From positions 1-38,951 of the forward strand of contig NCKC01000018.1 of NCBI GenBank assembly GCA_002282715.1: a DNA stretch of 38,951 bases, written 5' to 3'. Made by a program: the position numbers and the translations under genes. The stretch is from Halothiobacillus sp. 15-55-196 (GTDB lineage Bacteria; Pseudomonadota; Gammaproteobacteria; Halothiobacillales; Halothiobacillaceae). Below are positions 1-8,902 of the stretch, piece by piece. Each line of letters starts with the position of its first letter. The first letter of the stretch is position 1. Below the pieces are notes generated by a model that did not search any database, was not told the DNA's origin, and was given only the letters and a program-made list of their open reading frames with translations.

Positions 1-123
1 ACTGCACCTTGCCAGATTCTCTTTTGAGGAAAATTGACGAAATCGATCAACGGTGGCCTAGTCCGGCCCCCTGAAAAAAAGTTTTGATCAAGAAATCGAA
101 TCGGGCCACAATTTTGCCGATCT

Positions 124-534
124 TCAATCGGCCTTGTTTTTCAACAGATCACGAATTTCGGTCAACAGCTGGACATCCGCCGGTGGTGCAACTGGTTCTG
201 CCGGTTTAGCCTCAGGCTCAGGTCGCTTAAGTTTATTGATGACTTTCAATGCCATGAAAATGGCGAAGGCGACGATGGTGAAGTCCAGTGTGGTCTGAAT
301 GAATTCACCGTAGCGTATGGCGACTTCGGGCACCTTGTCGTGCGCAGCTTGGATGACGAAGCTTAATTTACTGAAATCCACACCACCGATGAGCACACCA
401 ATCGGAGGCATGATGATGTCGCTGACCAATGACGATACGATCTTCCCGAATGCAGCGCCAATGATGATGCCGACCGCCATATCAATCACGTTGCCTTTCA
501 TGGCAAATTCTTTGAATTCTTTTATCAGGGACAT
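124..534 (-). CDS. mscL: large-conductance mechanosensitive channel MscL
   Basis: Homopentameric inner-membrane channel that opens under membrane tension and releases solutes on hypo-osmotic shock. The 136-residue product equals the E. coli length. It begins [15 protein letters not shown], followed by the first membrane helix ([21 protein letters not shown]), a periplasmic loop, a second helix ([19 protein letters not shown]) and a charged C-terminal helix ending in [14 protein letters not shown]. The frame stays open ten residues further upstream, but the ATG at 534 is preferred because AAGGAAA lies just upstream and the protein then starts as in the family. Single gene, divergent from the peroxiredoxin gene. 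Function is secure from the near-canonical sequence. Confidence 0.97.
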   Translation of the reverse strand: MSLIKEFKEFAMKGNVIDMAVGIIIGAAFGKIVSSLVSDIIMPPIGVLIGGVDFSKLSFVIQAAHDKVPEVAIRYGEFIQTTLDFTIVAFAIFMALKVINKLKRPEPEAKPAEPVAPPADVQLLTEIRDLLKNKAD

Positions 535-575
535 GTTTTTTTCCTTTTTACAATTGGGCGACATGGACAGGGTGG

Positions 576-602
576 ATTATGCCATGACCAATTTTTTTTC
601 AA
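576..602 (-). promoter_or_regulatory. possible sigma-70 promoter of mscL
   Basis: Read on the minus strand there is TTGAAA (597-602) and CATAAT (576-581) with a 15-base spacer, about 45 bases upstream of the mscL start. The hexamers are good but the spacing is shorter than the usual 17. This is inference from sequence only. Confidence 0.35.
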
Positions 603-739
603 ATCTTGTTCCGGTGGGATTAAGGTCTATATTTAGTGGCCGAGATGAGCAAGCAGCTTGGGTTAAGACTGCTTGGGCAGTGTATTCACAACCGAGTGCC
701 TGTGGATGATCGGTATCTAATTAGTTGGGGTGATGAAGG

Positions 740-1285
740 ATGAAATCAGGTCTGCTTTTGCTGTCCTCGTTAATTTTGGTTTTGAGTTTGGGCTGGTCTG
801 GGGTTGTTTTTGCAGCATTAAAGGTTGGTGAGGCTGCACCATCGTTTAATTTACCTGATCAAAAAGGAGTCATGCATTCTCTTGCCGATTATCGGGGGAA
901 GTGGTTGGTGCTTTATTTCTACCCCAAGGATGAGACACCGGGGTGTACGACCGAAGCCTGTACTTTCCGAGATGACATTGCCGCGATTCAGAGTATGGGC
1001 GCAGTGGTAGTCGGCATTAGCGAAGACAGCATTGATAGTCATGCACGGTTTGCAAAAAAATACCATCTCCCATTTACCCTGCTCGCAGATGACAATGGCG
1101 CGACGGCCCAAGAGTATGATTCTCTTTTTTCCATTCTCGGGTTGATGAAATTTGCCAAGCGGCATACATTCATCATCAGTCCGGATGGGCACTTGGCTGC
1201 GAAATTCATGGATGTGGATCCAGATGATCATAGTAAACAGATCATCGCCAAGCTAACGTCGTTGATTAGGAGCGCGTCAAAATAA
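740..1285 (+). CDS. exported peroxiredoxin, BCP/PrxQ type
   Basis: Thiol peroxidase of the AhpC/TSA superfamily that reduces hydrogen peroxide and organic peroxides. Residues 1-25 form a hydrophobic signal peptide ending near VFA-A, so the enzyme probably acts in the periplasm, unlike cytoplasmic Bcp. The thioredoxin-like core follows, with the peroxidatic motif PKDETPGC (Cys69) and a second cysteine five residues on (Cys74), the spacing of atypical two-Cys BCP/PrxQ enzymes. At 181 residues it is a normal PrxQ plus a leader. It stands alone with 175 bases in front; GGGG sits about nine bases before the ATG. The periplasmic reductant is not evident here. Confidence 0.92.
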   Translation: MKSGLLLLSSLILVLSLGWSGVVFAALKVGEAAPSFNLPDQKGVMHSLADYRGKWLVLYFYPKDETPGCTTEACTFRDDIAAIQSMGAVVVGISEDSIDSHARFAKKYHLPFTLLADDNGATAQEYDSLFSILGLMKFAKRHTFIISPDGHLAAKFMDVDPDDHSKQIIAKLTSLIRSASK

Positions 1286-1437
1286 CCGGTCCTACGGCTA
1301 CTACTTCGATTTATCAAGAATTTTTGTCGAATTCAGATTTGAGGCCTACATTTTCTGCATCAAAAATCACCTTGTATGGAATGGTTGAAGAAAATAAACG
1401 TTTGAAACGAGCTTGTGAGCCTATCAAGGCCTTTTAA

Positions 1438-1579
1438 GGGCACCTCTAAAAACCGTCACGAGCGGCCCGAGTGCAAGGAGGCCGGAGCGCAGCGACCGAG
1501 ACATATCAAATAGATAGGCGAGGGAGCGAGCACCGCCCAACGCAGCAATCGGGTCGCGCAGTAGGTTTTTCGAGGTGCC
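1438..1579. repeat. dispersed mosaic repeat, copy A
   Basis: A roughly 140-base element bounded by inverted ends: GGGCACCTCTAAAAACC on the left and GGTTTTTCGAGGTGCC on the right. Its body aligns with the reverse complement of the element at 19585-19769, sharing AACCGTCACGAGC, CGAGTGCAAGGAG, CGAGACATATCAA, TAGATAGGCGAGG and GCAATCGG, but it lacks two extra modules present there. It fills most of the 1286-1619 gap between the peroxiredoxin and the sigma-54 activator genes. The base composition is much richer in G+C than the flanks. Confidence 0.85.
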
Positions 1580-1619
1580 GCAATGTATAATTTCTAAAGT
1601 TAATTGGTGTGGGTGCGGC

Positions 1620-2582
1620 ATGAAAGATCACTCTTTGTTCACGCACATTTGGACTCAATCGCCCGTGTTCGAATCGGTCCTGCGAAGCGTTCAAATTGTT
1701 GCTGCGACCGAGGCAACTACCCTGATTCTTGGGGAATCAGGCACTGGTAAGGAACTGGTCGCGCGCGCATTGCATGACGGTTCTGGGCGTCGGGCTCGCC
1801 CTTATGTCCCAGTCAATTGCGCAAGCTTTTCTGAAGCCTTGGCAGAGTCGCAATTGTTTGGCCATAAGCGGGGCGCGTTTACCGGCGCTCTGTGTGATCA
1901 TGTTGGTCAAATCCGTTCGGCTGATGGCGGGACACTCTTTCTTGATGAAATTGCCGAGTTGAGTTTGCCAGTGCAAGCCAAATTGCTTCGTTTTCTGGAG
2001 ACGGGGGAGGTGATGGGGCTGGGTGGATCACAAAGCCGACGAGTCGATGTTCGTTTGGTGGCTGCGACACACCGGGATTTGCTTCAGATGGTTGAGCAGG
2101 GGCTATTTCGGGCTGATTTATTTTATCGTCTTCAGGTCGTACCCATAGAATTACCACCACTTAGGATGCGTCAGGGTGATATTGACTGGTTGCTGGCGCG
2201 GTTCATGAATGAGTTTGCCGAACGGTACACACTGCACTTGCCGCGACTCACTTCCAAGGCGCGTGGGGTGATCAGACGACACCCTTGGCCTGGTAACGTG
2301 CGTGAATTGCGAAATATGGCTGAACGCTTGGTTATCCTGCACTCGGGCAAATCTGTTGATGTAGAAAATCTCCCATATGAATTGCGCACTCCTGATTCAA
2401 AGGAAAACACCACTCGCCGGTTTCATCTGCCGGAAAATGGTGTTGATCTCGAAGCTATTGAGTCCGATTTGTTGCGCCAAGCGCTGCTGCGAACAGGTGG
2501 AAACAAGAGCAGAGCAGCACGATTATTGAACTTGTCTCGTGACACCTTCCTCTACCGGCTCAAAAAGCTTTCTATTCAGTAG
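1620..2582 (+). CDS. sigma-54-dependent transcriptional activator lacking a sensor domain (PspF-like architecture)
   Basis: Bacterial enhancer-binding protein that remodels sigma-54 RNA polymerase using ATP. At 320 residues it holds only the AAA+ domain and a Fis-type DNA-binding helix-turn-helix. Visible motifs are Walker A GESGTGKE (38-45), the sigma-54 contact loop GAFTGA (85-90), Walker B GGTLFLDE (103-110), the WPGNVREL region, and a C-terminal HTH around 290-317 (GGNKSRAARLLNLSRDTFLYRLKKL). No receiver, GAF or PAS domain precedes it, as in PspF and HrpR/S, so control must come from a partner or from expression level. No pspA-like gene is adjacent. The ATG at 1620 is chosen because an in-frame GTG at 1575 lies inside the repeat end and adds an unlikely N-terminus; the ribosome site is weak. 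Confidence 0.88.
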   Translation: MKDHSLFTHIWTQSPVFESVLRSVQIVAATEATTLILGESGTGKELVARALHDGSGRRARPYVPVNCASFSEALAESQLFGHKRGAFTGALCDHVGQIRSADGGTLFLDEIAELSLPVQAKLLRFLETGEVMGLGGSQSRRVDVRLVAATHRDLLQMVEQGLFRADLFYRLQVVPIELPPLRMRQGDIDWLLARFMNEFAERYTLHLPRLTSKARGVIRRHPWPGNVRELRNMAERLVILHSGKSVDVENLPYELRTPDSKENTTRRFHLPENGVDLEAIESDLLRQALLRTGGNKSRAARLLNLSRDTFLYRLKKLSIQ

Positions 2583-2597
2583 GTGTTTTATCCCGAC

Positions 2598-2624
2598 AAA
2601 AAAATGCCAATCGTTGGCTTTTTT
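2598..2624 (+). terminator. rho-independent terminator after the sigma-54 activator gene
   Basis: The stem GCCAA (2606-2610), loop TCG and TTGGC (2614-2618) are followed by TTTTTT. An A-run precedes the stem, so it could act in both directions. It lies about 20 bases after the stop codon. Confidence 0.8.
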
Positions 2625-2758
2625 ATTGATCGGGCGCGCGCTCAATAAAAATATTTCTTTAATTCATTATTTTGTTATCGAACCTGTGTTCTGATTCGAG
2701 AATTGGCCGTGTAACCTGATCAAGGATTGAGCGGTTGGATAAATTGAATTCACCTAAG

Positions 2759-2779
2759 GCATGTAGCATGTAGCATGTA
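2759..2779. repeat. short tandem repeat, GCATGTA x3
   Basis: Three perfect copies of the 7-mer GCATGTA, followed by GCGTA. It lies in the 405-base non-coding gap (2583-2987) between the sigma-54 activator and gcvH. The gap also holds the terminator at 2598 and the hairpins at 2811 and 2859. Confidence 0.8.
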
Positions 2780-2810
2780 GCGTAACGGAACAGTTTGACT
2801 GCTCGCCTGC

Positions 2811-2835
2811 GAACCTCTGGCTAAATCAGAGGTTC
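2811..2835. repeat. hairpin with ends related to the 3902-4065 element
   Basis: Perfect 9-bp arms GAACCTCTG (2811-2819) and CAGAGGTTC (2827-2835) around a 7-base loop. The arms match the outermost bases of the terminal inverted repeats of the element at 3902-4065, suggesting a decayed or minimal relative. Confidence 0.6.
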
Positions 2836-2858
2836 CGTGCGGCATGGTGATGTGCTGC

Positions 2859-2888
2859 CATGAACGATCACGCAAGTGATTGTTCATG
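2859..2888 (+). promoter_or_regulatory. 13-bp stem with GCAA tetraloop upstream of gcvH
   Basis: CATGAACGATCAC, then GCAA, then GTGATTGTTCATG. All 13 pairs form in RNA, one being G-U, closed by a GNRA-class tetraloop. It ends 99 bases before the gcvH start and has no T-run, so it is not a simple terminator. It could be a leader-RNA structure or a repeat remnant. Confidence 0.5.
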
Positions 2889-2987
2889 AGGAAAATCAAA
2901 AATGAAATTTTTTTTGAATTACGCCACCTGAAAACTCCAGGATGGAGTTATTAAGAGCTTCCCTGGTTTATTGATGAGGAAATTGAA

Positions 2988-3359
2988 ATGACCGTGCCTA
3001 TTGATCGCCGTTATGGCCCCACACATGAGTGGTATTTGCTGGAAAACGATCTGCTTGTTCTGGGTGTGACTGAGCATGGGCAGGAATTGCTGGGTGACGT
3101 TGTATTCGCTCAATTGCCTGAAGTCGGTTCAAAAGTTGAGCGCGGACAAGCCTGTGCCACACTGGAATCGGTAAAGGCCGCCTCGGATGTGATATGCCCG
3201 GTCGATGGTGTCGTCATCGCGATGAATACGGCGCTCTCCGACACACCGGAATTGATCAATGACGATCCATTCAATACAGGCTGGATTCTCCACATACGCC
3301 CATCAGGCGCTCCGGATGAGTGGATATCTGCGGAAGACTATCAGGCACAATTCGATTAA
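2988..3359 (+). CDS. gcvH: glycine cleavage system H-like lipoyl carrier protein
   Basis: Small lipoylated carrier that shuttles the aminomethyl group between P, T and L proteins of the glycine cleavage system. At 123 residues it has normal length. It shows HEWY near the N-terminus, TEHGQELLGDVVFAQLPEVG, the lipoylation motif ESVKAASD with Lys63, and ALSDTPELINDDPF. GAGGAAA precedes the ATG at a good distance. No gcvP or gcvT is adjacent; dgkA follows after 12 bases. Orphan GcvH-like proteins in sulfur oxidisers can instead be LbpA-type carriers of the sHdr pathway, but no hdr-like gene is visible here and the sequence looks like true GcvH. Confidence 0.93.
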   Translation: MTVPIDRRYGPTHEWYLLENDLLVLGVTEHGQELLGDVVFAQLPEVGSKVERGQACATLESVKAASDVICPVDGVVIAMNTALSDTPELINDDPFNTGWILHIRPSGAPDEWISAEDYQAQFD

Positions 3360-3371
3360 GGGGAGGGTCTG

Positions 3372-3746
3372 ATGGCTTCTGAAAATCTGGGCCTCAAGCG
3401 CATCATGCTGGCCGCCAAATATTCTTGGCAAGGTTTCCGGGTGGCTTATCGCAAGGAAGAGGCGTTCCGGCAGGAAATTTGGCTGGCCGTGTTCGCGATT
3501 CCTTTGGGGCTCTACCTGGGACAATCCGGAATGGAGAGGGGAATGCTCGTTGGCTCGATTCTGCTAATTCTGATCGTCGAGCTTTTGAACACGGGTATTG
3601 AGAATGTGGTTGATCGCGTCGGGCTTGATCCACACAAACTATCCGGTCGTGCCAAGGACATGGGGTCCGCCGCGGTTTTTCTTTCTATTGTGATGGCCGC
3701 AGTGATCTGGGCGATTATTCTATGGCCCCAAGTGTTTGCGCGTTAG
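3372..3746 (+). CDS. dgkA: diacylglycerol kinase (prokaryotic DgkA)
   Basis: Small trimeric inner-membrane kinase that phosphorylates diacylglycerol to phosphatidic acid, recycling lipid released during envelope oligosaccharide synthesis. At 124 residues it matches the family. It has the amphipathic start (GLKRIMLAAKYSWQGFRVAYRKEEAFRQE), three membrane helices, and the signature VELLNTGIENVVD with Glu70, Asn73 and Glu77, then KDMGSAAV. The site AGGGGAGGG just upstream of the ATG is strong. It lies 12 bases after gcvH and probably shares its transcript. Its TAG stop is part of a 13-bp direct repeat that recurs at 4066. Confidence 0.96.
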   Translation: MASENLGLKRIMLAAKYSWQGFRVAYRKEEAFRQEIWLAVFAIPLGLYLGQSGMERGMLVGSILLILIVELLNTGIENVVDRVGLDPHKLSGRAKDMGSAAVFLSIVMAAVIWAIILWPQVFAR

Positions 3747-3897
3747 GGAAGCGCTGATTTATTCAGTGTGTCCCGCTTGGGGCAGGATGCCCCGACACGA
3801 GCAAAGACGTAAGTCTTAGATTCGTGAACGCCATCGCGGGCATGTACCGCGATGAGCGATCTGATTTGTTCCAAGGATGGAATAAGCCAGTATTTAC
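3743..3897. repeat. degenerate inverted-repeat element beside dgkA
   Basis: It starts TTAGGGAAGCGCTGATTTATTC and ends with GAATAAGCCAGTATTTACTTA. The inner parts are imperfect inverted copies (CTGATTTATTC against CTGGCTTATTC). The first 13 bases, TTAGGGAAGCGCT, recur exactly at 4066-4078. Its start resembles the end of the next element (GGGAAgCgCTGATT against GGGAAcCtCTGATT). A GGGGCA/TGCCCC hairpin lies inside, near 3777-3791. It appears to be an older, decayed relative of the element at 3902. Confidence 0.5.
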
Positions 3898-3901
3898 TTA
3901 G

Positions 3902-4065
3902 GGAACCTCTGATTGAATCCTTCGTGGCCGAGACGGGCTTTTGAGGGATGAGTCGCAAGGCGCGGCGCGAAACGAATGGTTATTCCATTCGTGAGCCGGC
4001 CTCTGCCTCGTTTTGCGGCTTTTGGATCAGCAACTCGGCTCACGAGGGATTCAATCAGAGGTTCC
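3902..4065. mobile_element. 164-bp MITE-like element with perfect 19-bp terminal inverted repeats
   Basis: The left end GGAACCTCTGATTGAATCC (3902-3920) is the exact reverse complement of the right end (4047-4065), and similarity continues inward for about a dozen bases (TCGTG, GCCGAG). TTAG is present on both sides (3898-3901 and 4066-4069), consistent with a 4-bp target duplication. The centre holds a hairpin CGAATGG-TTATT-CCATTCG. No open reading frame of note is inside. The size, ends and duplication suggest a non-autonomous element; a 4-bp YTAR-like target is typical of the IS5 group, but that link is inference. Confidence 0.75.
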
Positions 4066-4080
4066 TTAGGGAAGCGCTTA

Positions 4081-4548
4081 TCAGTATCGCCTGCGGAACA
4101 GGTTAAAAACCATCAAGATAAATGGCCACGCAACAAGATTGCTTATTACCCGTATCATATTGTGTAAAAGCATGGTCAGGTCGGCAATGCCACCCTGCAT
4201 CCAGAGAGACAACAGCAAGTAGACTGTGCTTAACCCAGCTATGAATAGTGCCTGTTGGACTGGGCCGGTAAAGAAAAGCATCTGCCTCAAACCGAGCACT
4301 ACGGCCGCGCTTAGGGTGAACAAAAGTGCATTTGCCCCAAGTAACCCTACAGTTGCGACATCAAGAACCAGTCCTGATAACCAGGCGACGCCCAGCCCGA
4401 CCGAATTGGGTTCACGGATACACCAGTACAGAACAGTCAGTAGCAGCCACTGGGGGGCGTAGTGCTGGTAAAGTGGCACGCTGGGCTCAATCGTCAGGAT
4501 CAACGCCACCAGCAGGCTGAGCGGGATCATCACCCAGTTACTGCGCAT
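4081..4548 (-). CDS. mreD: rod shape-determining protein MreD
   Basis: Integral inner-membrane protein of the elongasome that links MreB filaments to the peptidoglycan machinery. With the ATG at 4548 the product has 155 residues and about five hydrophobic helices, starting MRSNWVMIPLSLLVALILTI and ending NLFRRRY; the C-terminal arginine-rich tail fits the family. This start is chosen over more upstream ones because AGGAG lies seven bases before it and it overlaps the end of mreC by 11 bases, giving translational coupling. It is the last gene of mreBCD. The stop codon lies two bases beyond the repeat block. Confidence 0.94.
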   Translation of the reverse strand: MRSNWVMIPLSLLVALILTIEPSVPLYQHYAPQWLLLTVLYWCIREPNSVGLGVAWLSGLVLDVATVGLLGANALLFTLSAAVVLGLRQMLFFTGPVQQALFIAGLSTVYLLLSLWMQGGIADLTMLLHNMIRVISNLVAWPFILMVFNLFRRRY

Positions 4549-5539
4549 GCGGCTTCTCCTGGCCGGGCTGTGACTGAGTCGCCGGGGGTGCGCTGAAACT
4601 TGGCGCAAGAAAGTCTGGCGCACGAGGCACAATATCTTGAGTCGATTCAATCAGACGCTGCGAAGGAATTGACACCACAGAAGCCTGCTCTGCCTTGCTA
4701 TCGGGCGGCGGTGGGGCATCCGGCGGATCGGTCAGAACCAACACCTGGCTGATCCGATCAAGATCGGCAACGGGTCGGGCCGTTATGTTGACGAAAGCCT
4801 GACTGCGTTCATCCTGCACCTGGGTGACTCGAGCAACGGGATAACCTTGGGGAAATACGCCGTCCAGGCCCGAAGTGGTCAGCAGATCGCCGACTTTTAC
4901 CTTGAAGCGTTCCGGAATGCGGCTCATGGTCAGGGTGTCGCGCGTATCGGTTCCCCTGACAATGCCAACGAAGCCGGTATCGCCGATGGCAACGGATAGG
5001 GCATAGTGGCGCGAGTCAATTTTCAGGACAACGGCGCCGGTCAATGAACTGCGGAGAATCTGACCCACGATACCCTGGCCGTCAATGACGGGCTGGCCCG
5101 GTTTTACGCCATCACGGATACCGCGGTTGATCGTGAATGTTCGCTGTTCGGGGTTGTCGTTCACGGCGATCAAACGAGCCAGCAAAACGTTGGGTACTTC
5201 CGTGCTCTGGCCATGCAGTAGTTTTCTGAGCTCGTTCAGTTGTTTTTGTAGATCAAAAAACTGCTGCATTTGCCCCTTGAGCAGTAGGTTCTCCTCTTCG
5301 AGCGCGCGTATCCTTTTGACCTGTTCTGTTTTGCTTTGAAGAAATAGGGAAAGATTTGTTCCCCAGACGGCAGGCGCATGCACAATTCGGGCAATGCCAT
5401 CGGTCAGGCTGCCGATACCGCTATTGAGCTGTTTAACCCATGAGCTGCCCGCTCGATCCAGCGCCATTAGAAACACGGACAGCAATACCAGGACCAAAAG
5501 CCTGGTAATGCCTGGGCGATGTGACTCGAATAAGGTCAC
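4538..5539 (-). CDS. mreC: rod shape-determining protein MreC
   Basis: Bitopic inner-membrane protein that organises PBP2/RodA and MreB during lateral wall growth. The 333 residues comprise a short cytoplasmic start, a membrane helix at about 12-29 (TRLLVLVLLSVFLMALD), a coiled coil at about 68-108 (EQVKRIRALEEENLLLKGQM...LRKLLHG), and the two beta domains typical of MreC (INRGIRDGVKPGQPVID, TSGLDGVFPQGYPVARV). The tail after residue 275 is proline- and serine-rich and probably disordered in the periplasm. It follows mreB by 15 bases and overlaps mreD. Confidence 0.96.
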   Translation of the reverse strand: MTLFESHRPGITRLLVLVLLSVFLMALDRAGSSWVKQLNSGIGSLTDGIARIVHAPAVWGTNLSLFLQSKTEQVKRIRALEEENLLLKGQMQQFFDLQKQLNELRKLLHGQSTEVPNVLLARLIAVNDNPEQRTFTINRGIRDGVKPGQPVIDGQGIVGQILRSSLTGAVVLKIDSRHYALSVAIGDTGFVGIVRGTDTRDTLTMSRIPERFKVKVGDLLTTSGLDGVFPQGYPVARVTQVQDERSQAFVNITARPVADLDRISQVLVLTDPPDAPPPPDSKAEQASVVSIPSQRLIESTQDIVPRAPDFLAPSFSAPPATQSQPGQEKPHAQ

Positions 5540-5554
5540 GAAAAGCCCGGAGAG

Positions 5555-7028
<1,474 letters not shown>

Positions 7029-7316
7029 ATGTCGCTGAGCCCATCGCAACTGAAACACGTTGCGCATTTATCTCGCATCGCACTTGAAGAGTCGAAAATC
7101 CCTGCATTGGTGCAAGACCTCAACGCCATCTTGGCGTTCGCAGAACAACTCAAGGATGGTCGCCTGGATGACCTGGCCCCCATGGCCCATCCGCTGGATC
7201 AGCAGCAGCCGTTGCGTGCGGATGTCGTAAACGAAACCAATCAGCGCGACATTCTTCTGAAAGGAGCGCCTGCCACGGAACAAGGTTTGTTCCTGGTGCC
7301 CAAGGTGATTGAATAA
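7029..7316 (+). CDS. gatC: aspartyl/glutamyl-tRNA amidotransferase subunit C
   Basis: Smallest subunit of the GatCAB amidotransferase; it wraps around GatA and joins it to GatB. The 95 residues are normal. The signature start SLSPSQLKHVAHLSRIALEESKIPALVQDLNAILAF and the later LDDLAPMAHPLDQQQPLRAD are characteristic, with the C-terminal FLVPKVIE. AGGAAATTGAT gives a fair ribosome site. First gene of a long plus-strand operon; gatA follows after a hairpin-containing gap of about 110 bases. Confidence 0.96.
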   Translation: MSLSPSQLKHVAHLSRIALEESKIPALVQDLNAILAFAEQLKDGRLDDLAPMAHPLDQQQPLRADVVNETNQRDILLKGAPATEQGLFLVPKVIE

Positions 7317-7330
7317 GATCATTGCATCAT

Positions 7331-7353
7331 GCGAAACGGTGATGCCGTTTCGC
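7331..7353 (+). promoter_or_regulatory. hairpin between gatC and gatA
   Basis: Perfect 9-bp arms GCGAAACGG and CCGTTTCGC around a 5-base loop TGATG. No T-run follows, so it is more likely an mRNA processing, stability or pausing structure within the operon than a terminator. Confidence 0.5.
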
Positions 7354-7429
7354 TGTGAGCCTCCTTCGCCTTGGTACCATGAGCCCGACGCGCTCTTGAT
7401 GTTCAATATTTTTGAATGAGAAATACATT

Positions 7430-8902
7430 GTGTCTGATTATTTGCAATCGTTGAGTCATCTCCGGGCCGGTCTGGATTCCGGTATTTTTTCAGCCCGTGA
7501 ACTGACTCAGTACTATCTTGATCGGGTGAATCGTTTTGATGGCGCACTCAATGCCTTCATCACCAAGACACCTGAACGCGCACTGGCCGCGGCGGACGAG
7601 GCCGATCAAAGGTTGGCTGCGGGTGAGCGCGCACCATTGCTGGGTATCCCTTATGCCCACAAGGATATTTTCTGTACCGCTGGCGTGCGCACGACCTGTG
7701 CCTCCAAAATGCTGGGTGATTGGGTCGCCCCTTACGACGCGACTGTTCACCAGAAACTCAATGCTGCTGGTGCCGTTCTGTTGGGCAAGACAAATATGGA
7801 TGAGTTCGCCATGGGCTCATCGAATGAAAATTCGGCTTTCGGTGCGGTGAAAAACCCTTGGGATCATGCGGCGGTGCCGGGTGGGTCTTCCGGGGGTTCT
7901 GCCGCGGCCGTCGCCGCGCGGTTGGTTCCAGTGGCAACGGGAACGGATACAGGCGGTTCCATTCGTCAGCCGGCTGCGTATTGCGGCATCACCGGCATCA
8001 AGCCAACCTATGGCCGAGTTTCTCGCTTTGGGATGATTGCGTATGCCTCAAGTCTGGATCAAGGCGGTGTGTTGGCCGGTTCTGCCGAAGATTGTGCGCT
8101 GATGCTGCAAGCCATGGCGGGGCATGATCCGCGCGACTCCACTTCGGCGAACCAGCCCGTGCCGGATTATGTGACCGAGCTCGATCAACCGCTGGCCGGC
8201 TTGCGAGTGGGTGTGCCGCGTCAGTGGTTTACCGCCGGCCTGGATTCGGTCGTCGCGGCACGCATCGAGACAGCGATTGCCGAACTTGAATCCATGGGCG
8301 CGCAGCGGGTTGATATCGACCTGCCGGATGCCGAACTGGCGCTGGCTGCCTATTACCTGATCGCCCCCGCAGAAGCGTCGTCCAACCTCTCGCGTTTCGA
8401 TGGTGTGCGTTTTGGGTACCGTTGTGCCGAGCCACGTGACTTGAATGATCTCTATGAACGTAGCCGTTCGGAAGGTTTTGGCGAAGAAGTGCAGCGGCGC
8501 ATCCTGATTGGCACCTATGCGCTATCCGCCGGTTATTACGATGCGTTTTATGGCCGAGCGCAGAAGGCGCGGCGACAGATTGCGGCCAATTTTGAGGCTG
8601 CATTCAGAGACTGTGACGTGATTGCAGGCCCGGTTGCGCCCACGGTGGCGTTCGATCTGGGCGCGCACATGAGCGATCCGGCCACCATGTACCTCGAAGA
8701 TATCTACACCATCCCGGTCAATCTGGCTGGTCTGCCGGGCATGTCTTTACCCGTCGGATTTTCCGGCAGACGCCCTGTCGGCATGCAGTTGATCGGTTCT
8801 CCTTTCACCGAAGGGCGATTGCTGGCCGTAGCGCATCAGTATCAGCAACGGACGGATTGGCATCAACAGATTCCTGCCCCCTATCAGGAGGGCGCAGCAT
8901 GA
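7430..8902 (+). CDS. gatA: aspartyl/glutamyl-tRNA amidotransferase subunit A
   Basis: Amidase subunit that releases ammonia from glutamine and passes it to GatB to convert Asp-tRNA(Asn) or Glu-tRNA(Gln). Counting from the GTG at 7430 (490 residues), the amidase-signature triad is Lys78 (AHKDIF), cis-Ser154 (GGSSGGS) and Ser177 ([11 protein letters not shown]), nearly the numbering of characterised GatA. An in-frame TTG at 7412 would add six residues, but neither start has a strong ribosome site; the GTG start places the LRAG segment at the usual distance. The stop overlaps the gatB start (ATGA). Confidence 0.95.
   Translation: MSDYLQSLSHLRAGLDSGIFSARELTQYYLDRVNRFDGALNAFITKTPERALAAADEADQRLAAGERAPLLGIPYAHKDIFCTAGVRTTCASKMLGDWVAPYDATVHQKLNAAGAVLLGKTNMDEFAMGSSNENSAFGAVKNPWDHAAVPGGSSGGSAAAVAARLVPVATGTDTGGSIRQPAAYCGITGIKPTYGRVSRFGMIAYASSLDQGGVLAGSAEDCALMLQAMAGHDPRDSTSANQPVPDYVTELDQPLAGLRVGVPRQWFTAGLDSVVAARIETAIAELESMGAQRVDIDLPDAELALAAYYLIAPAEASSNLSRFDGVRFGYRCAEPRDLNDLYERSRSEGFGEEVQRRILIGTYALSAGYYDAFYGRAQKARRQIAANFEAAFRDCDVIAGPVAPTVAFDLGAHMSDPATMYLEDIYTIPVNLAGLPGMSLPVGFSGRRPVGMQLIGSPFTEGRLLAVAHQYQQRTDWHQQIPAPYQEGAA

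Noticed and set aside
1575..1619. Upstream GTG start for the sigma-54 activator
   Set aside because: The codon lies inside the terminal repeat of copy A and the added residues do not resemble the family.
2902..2931. Nine-codon frame MKFFLNYAT with AGGAAA upstream, before gcvH
   Set aside because: Too short to support without expression data; mentioned only within the leader finding.
2583..2987. Glycine riboswitch before gcvH
   Set aside because: The hairpins present do not show the conserved glycine aptamer core as I know it; the only strong stems are simple hairpins.
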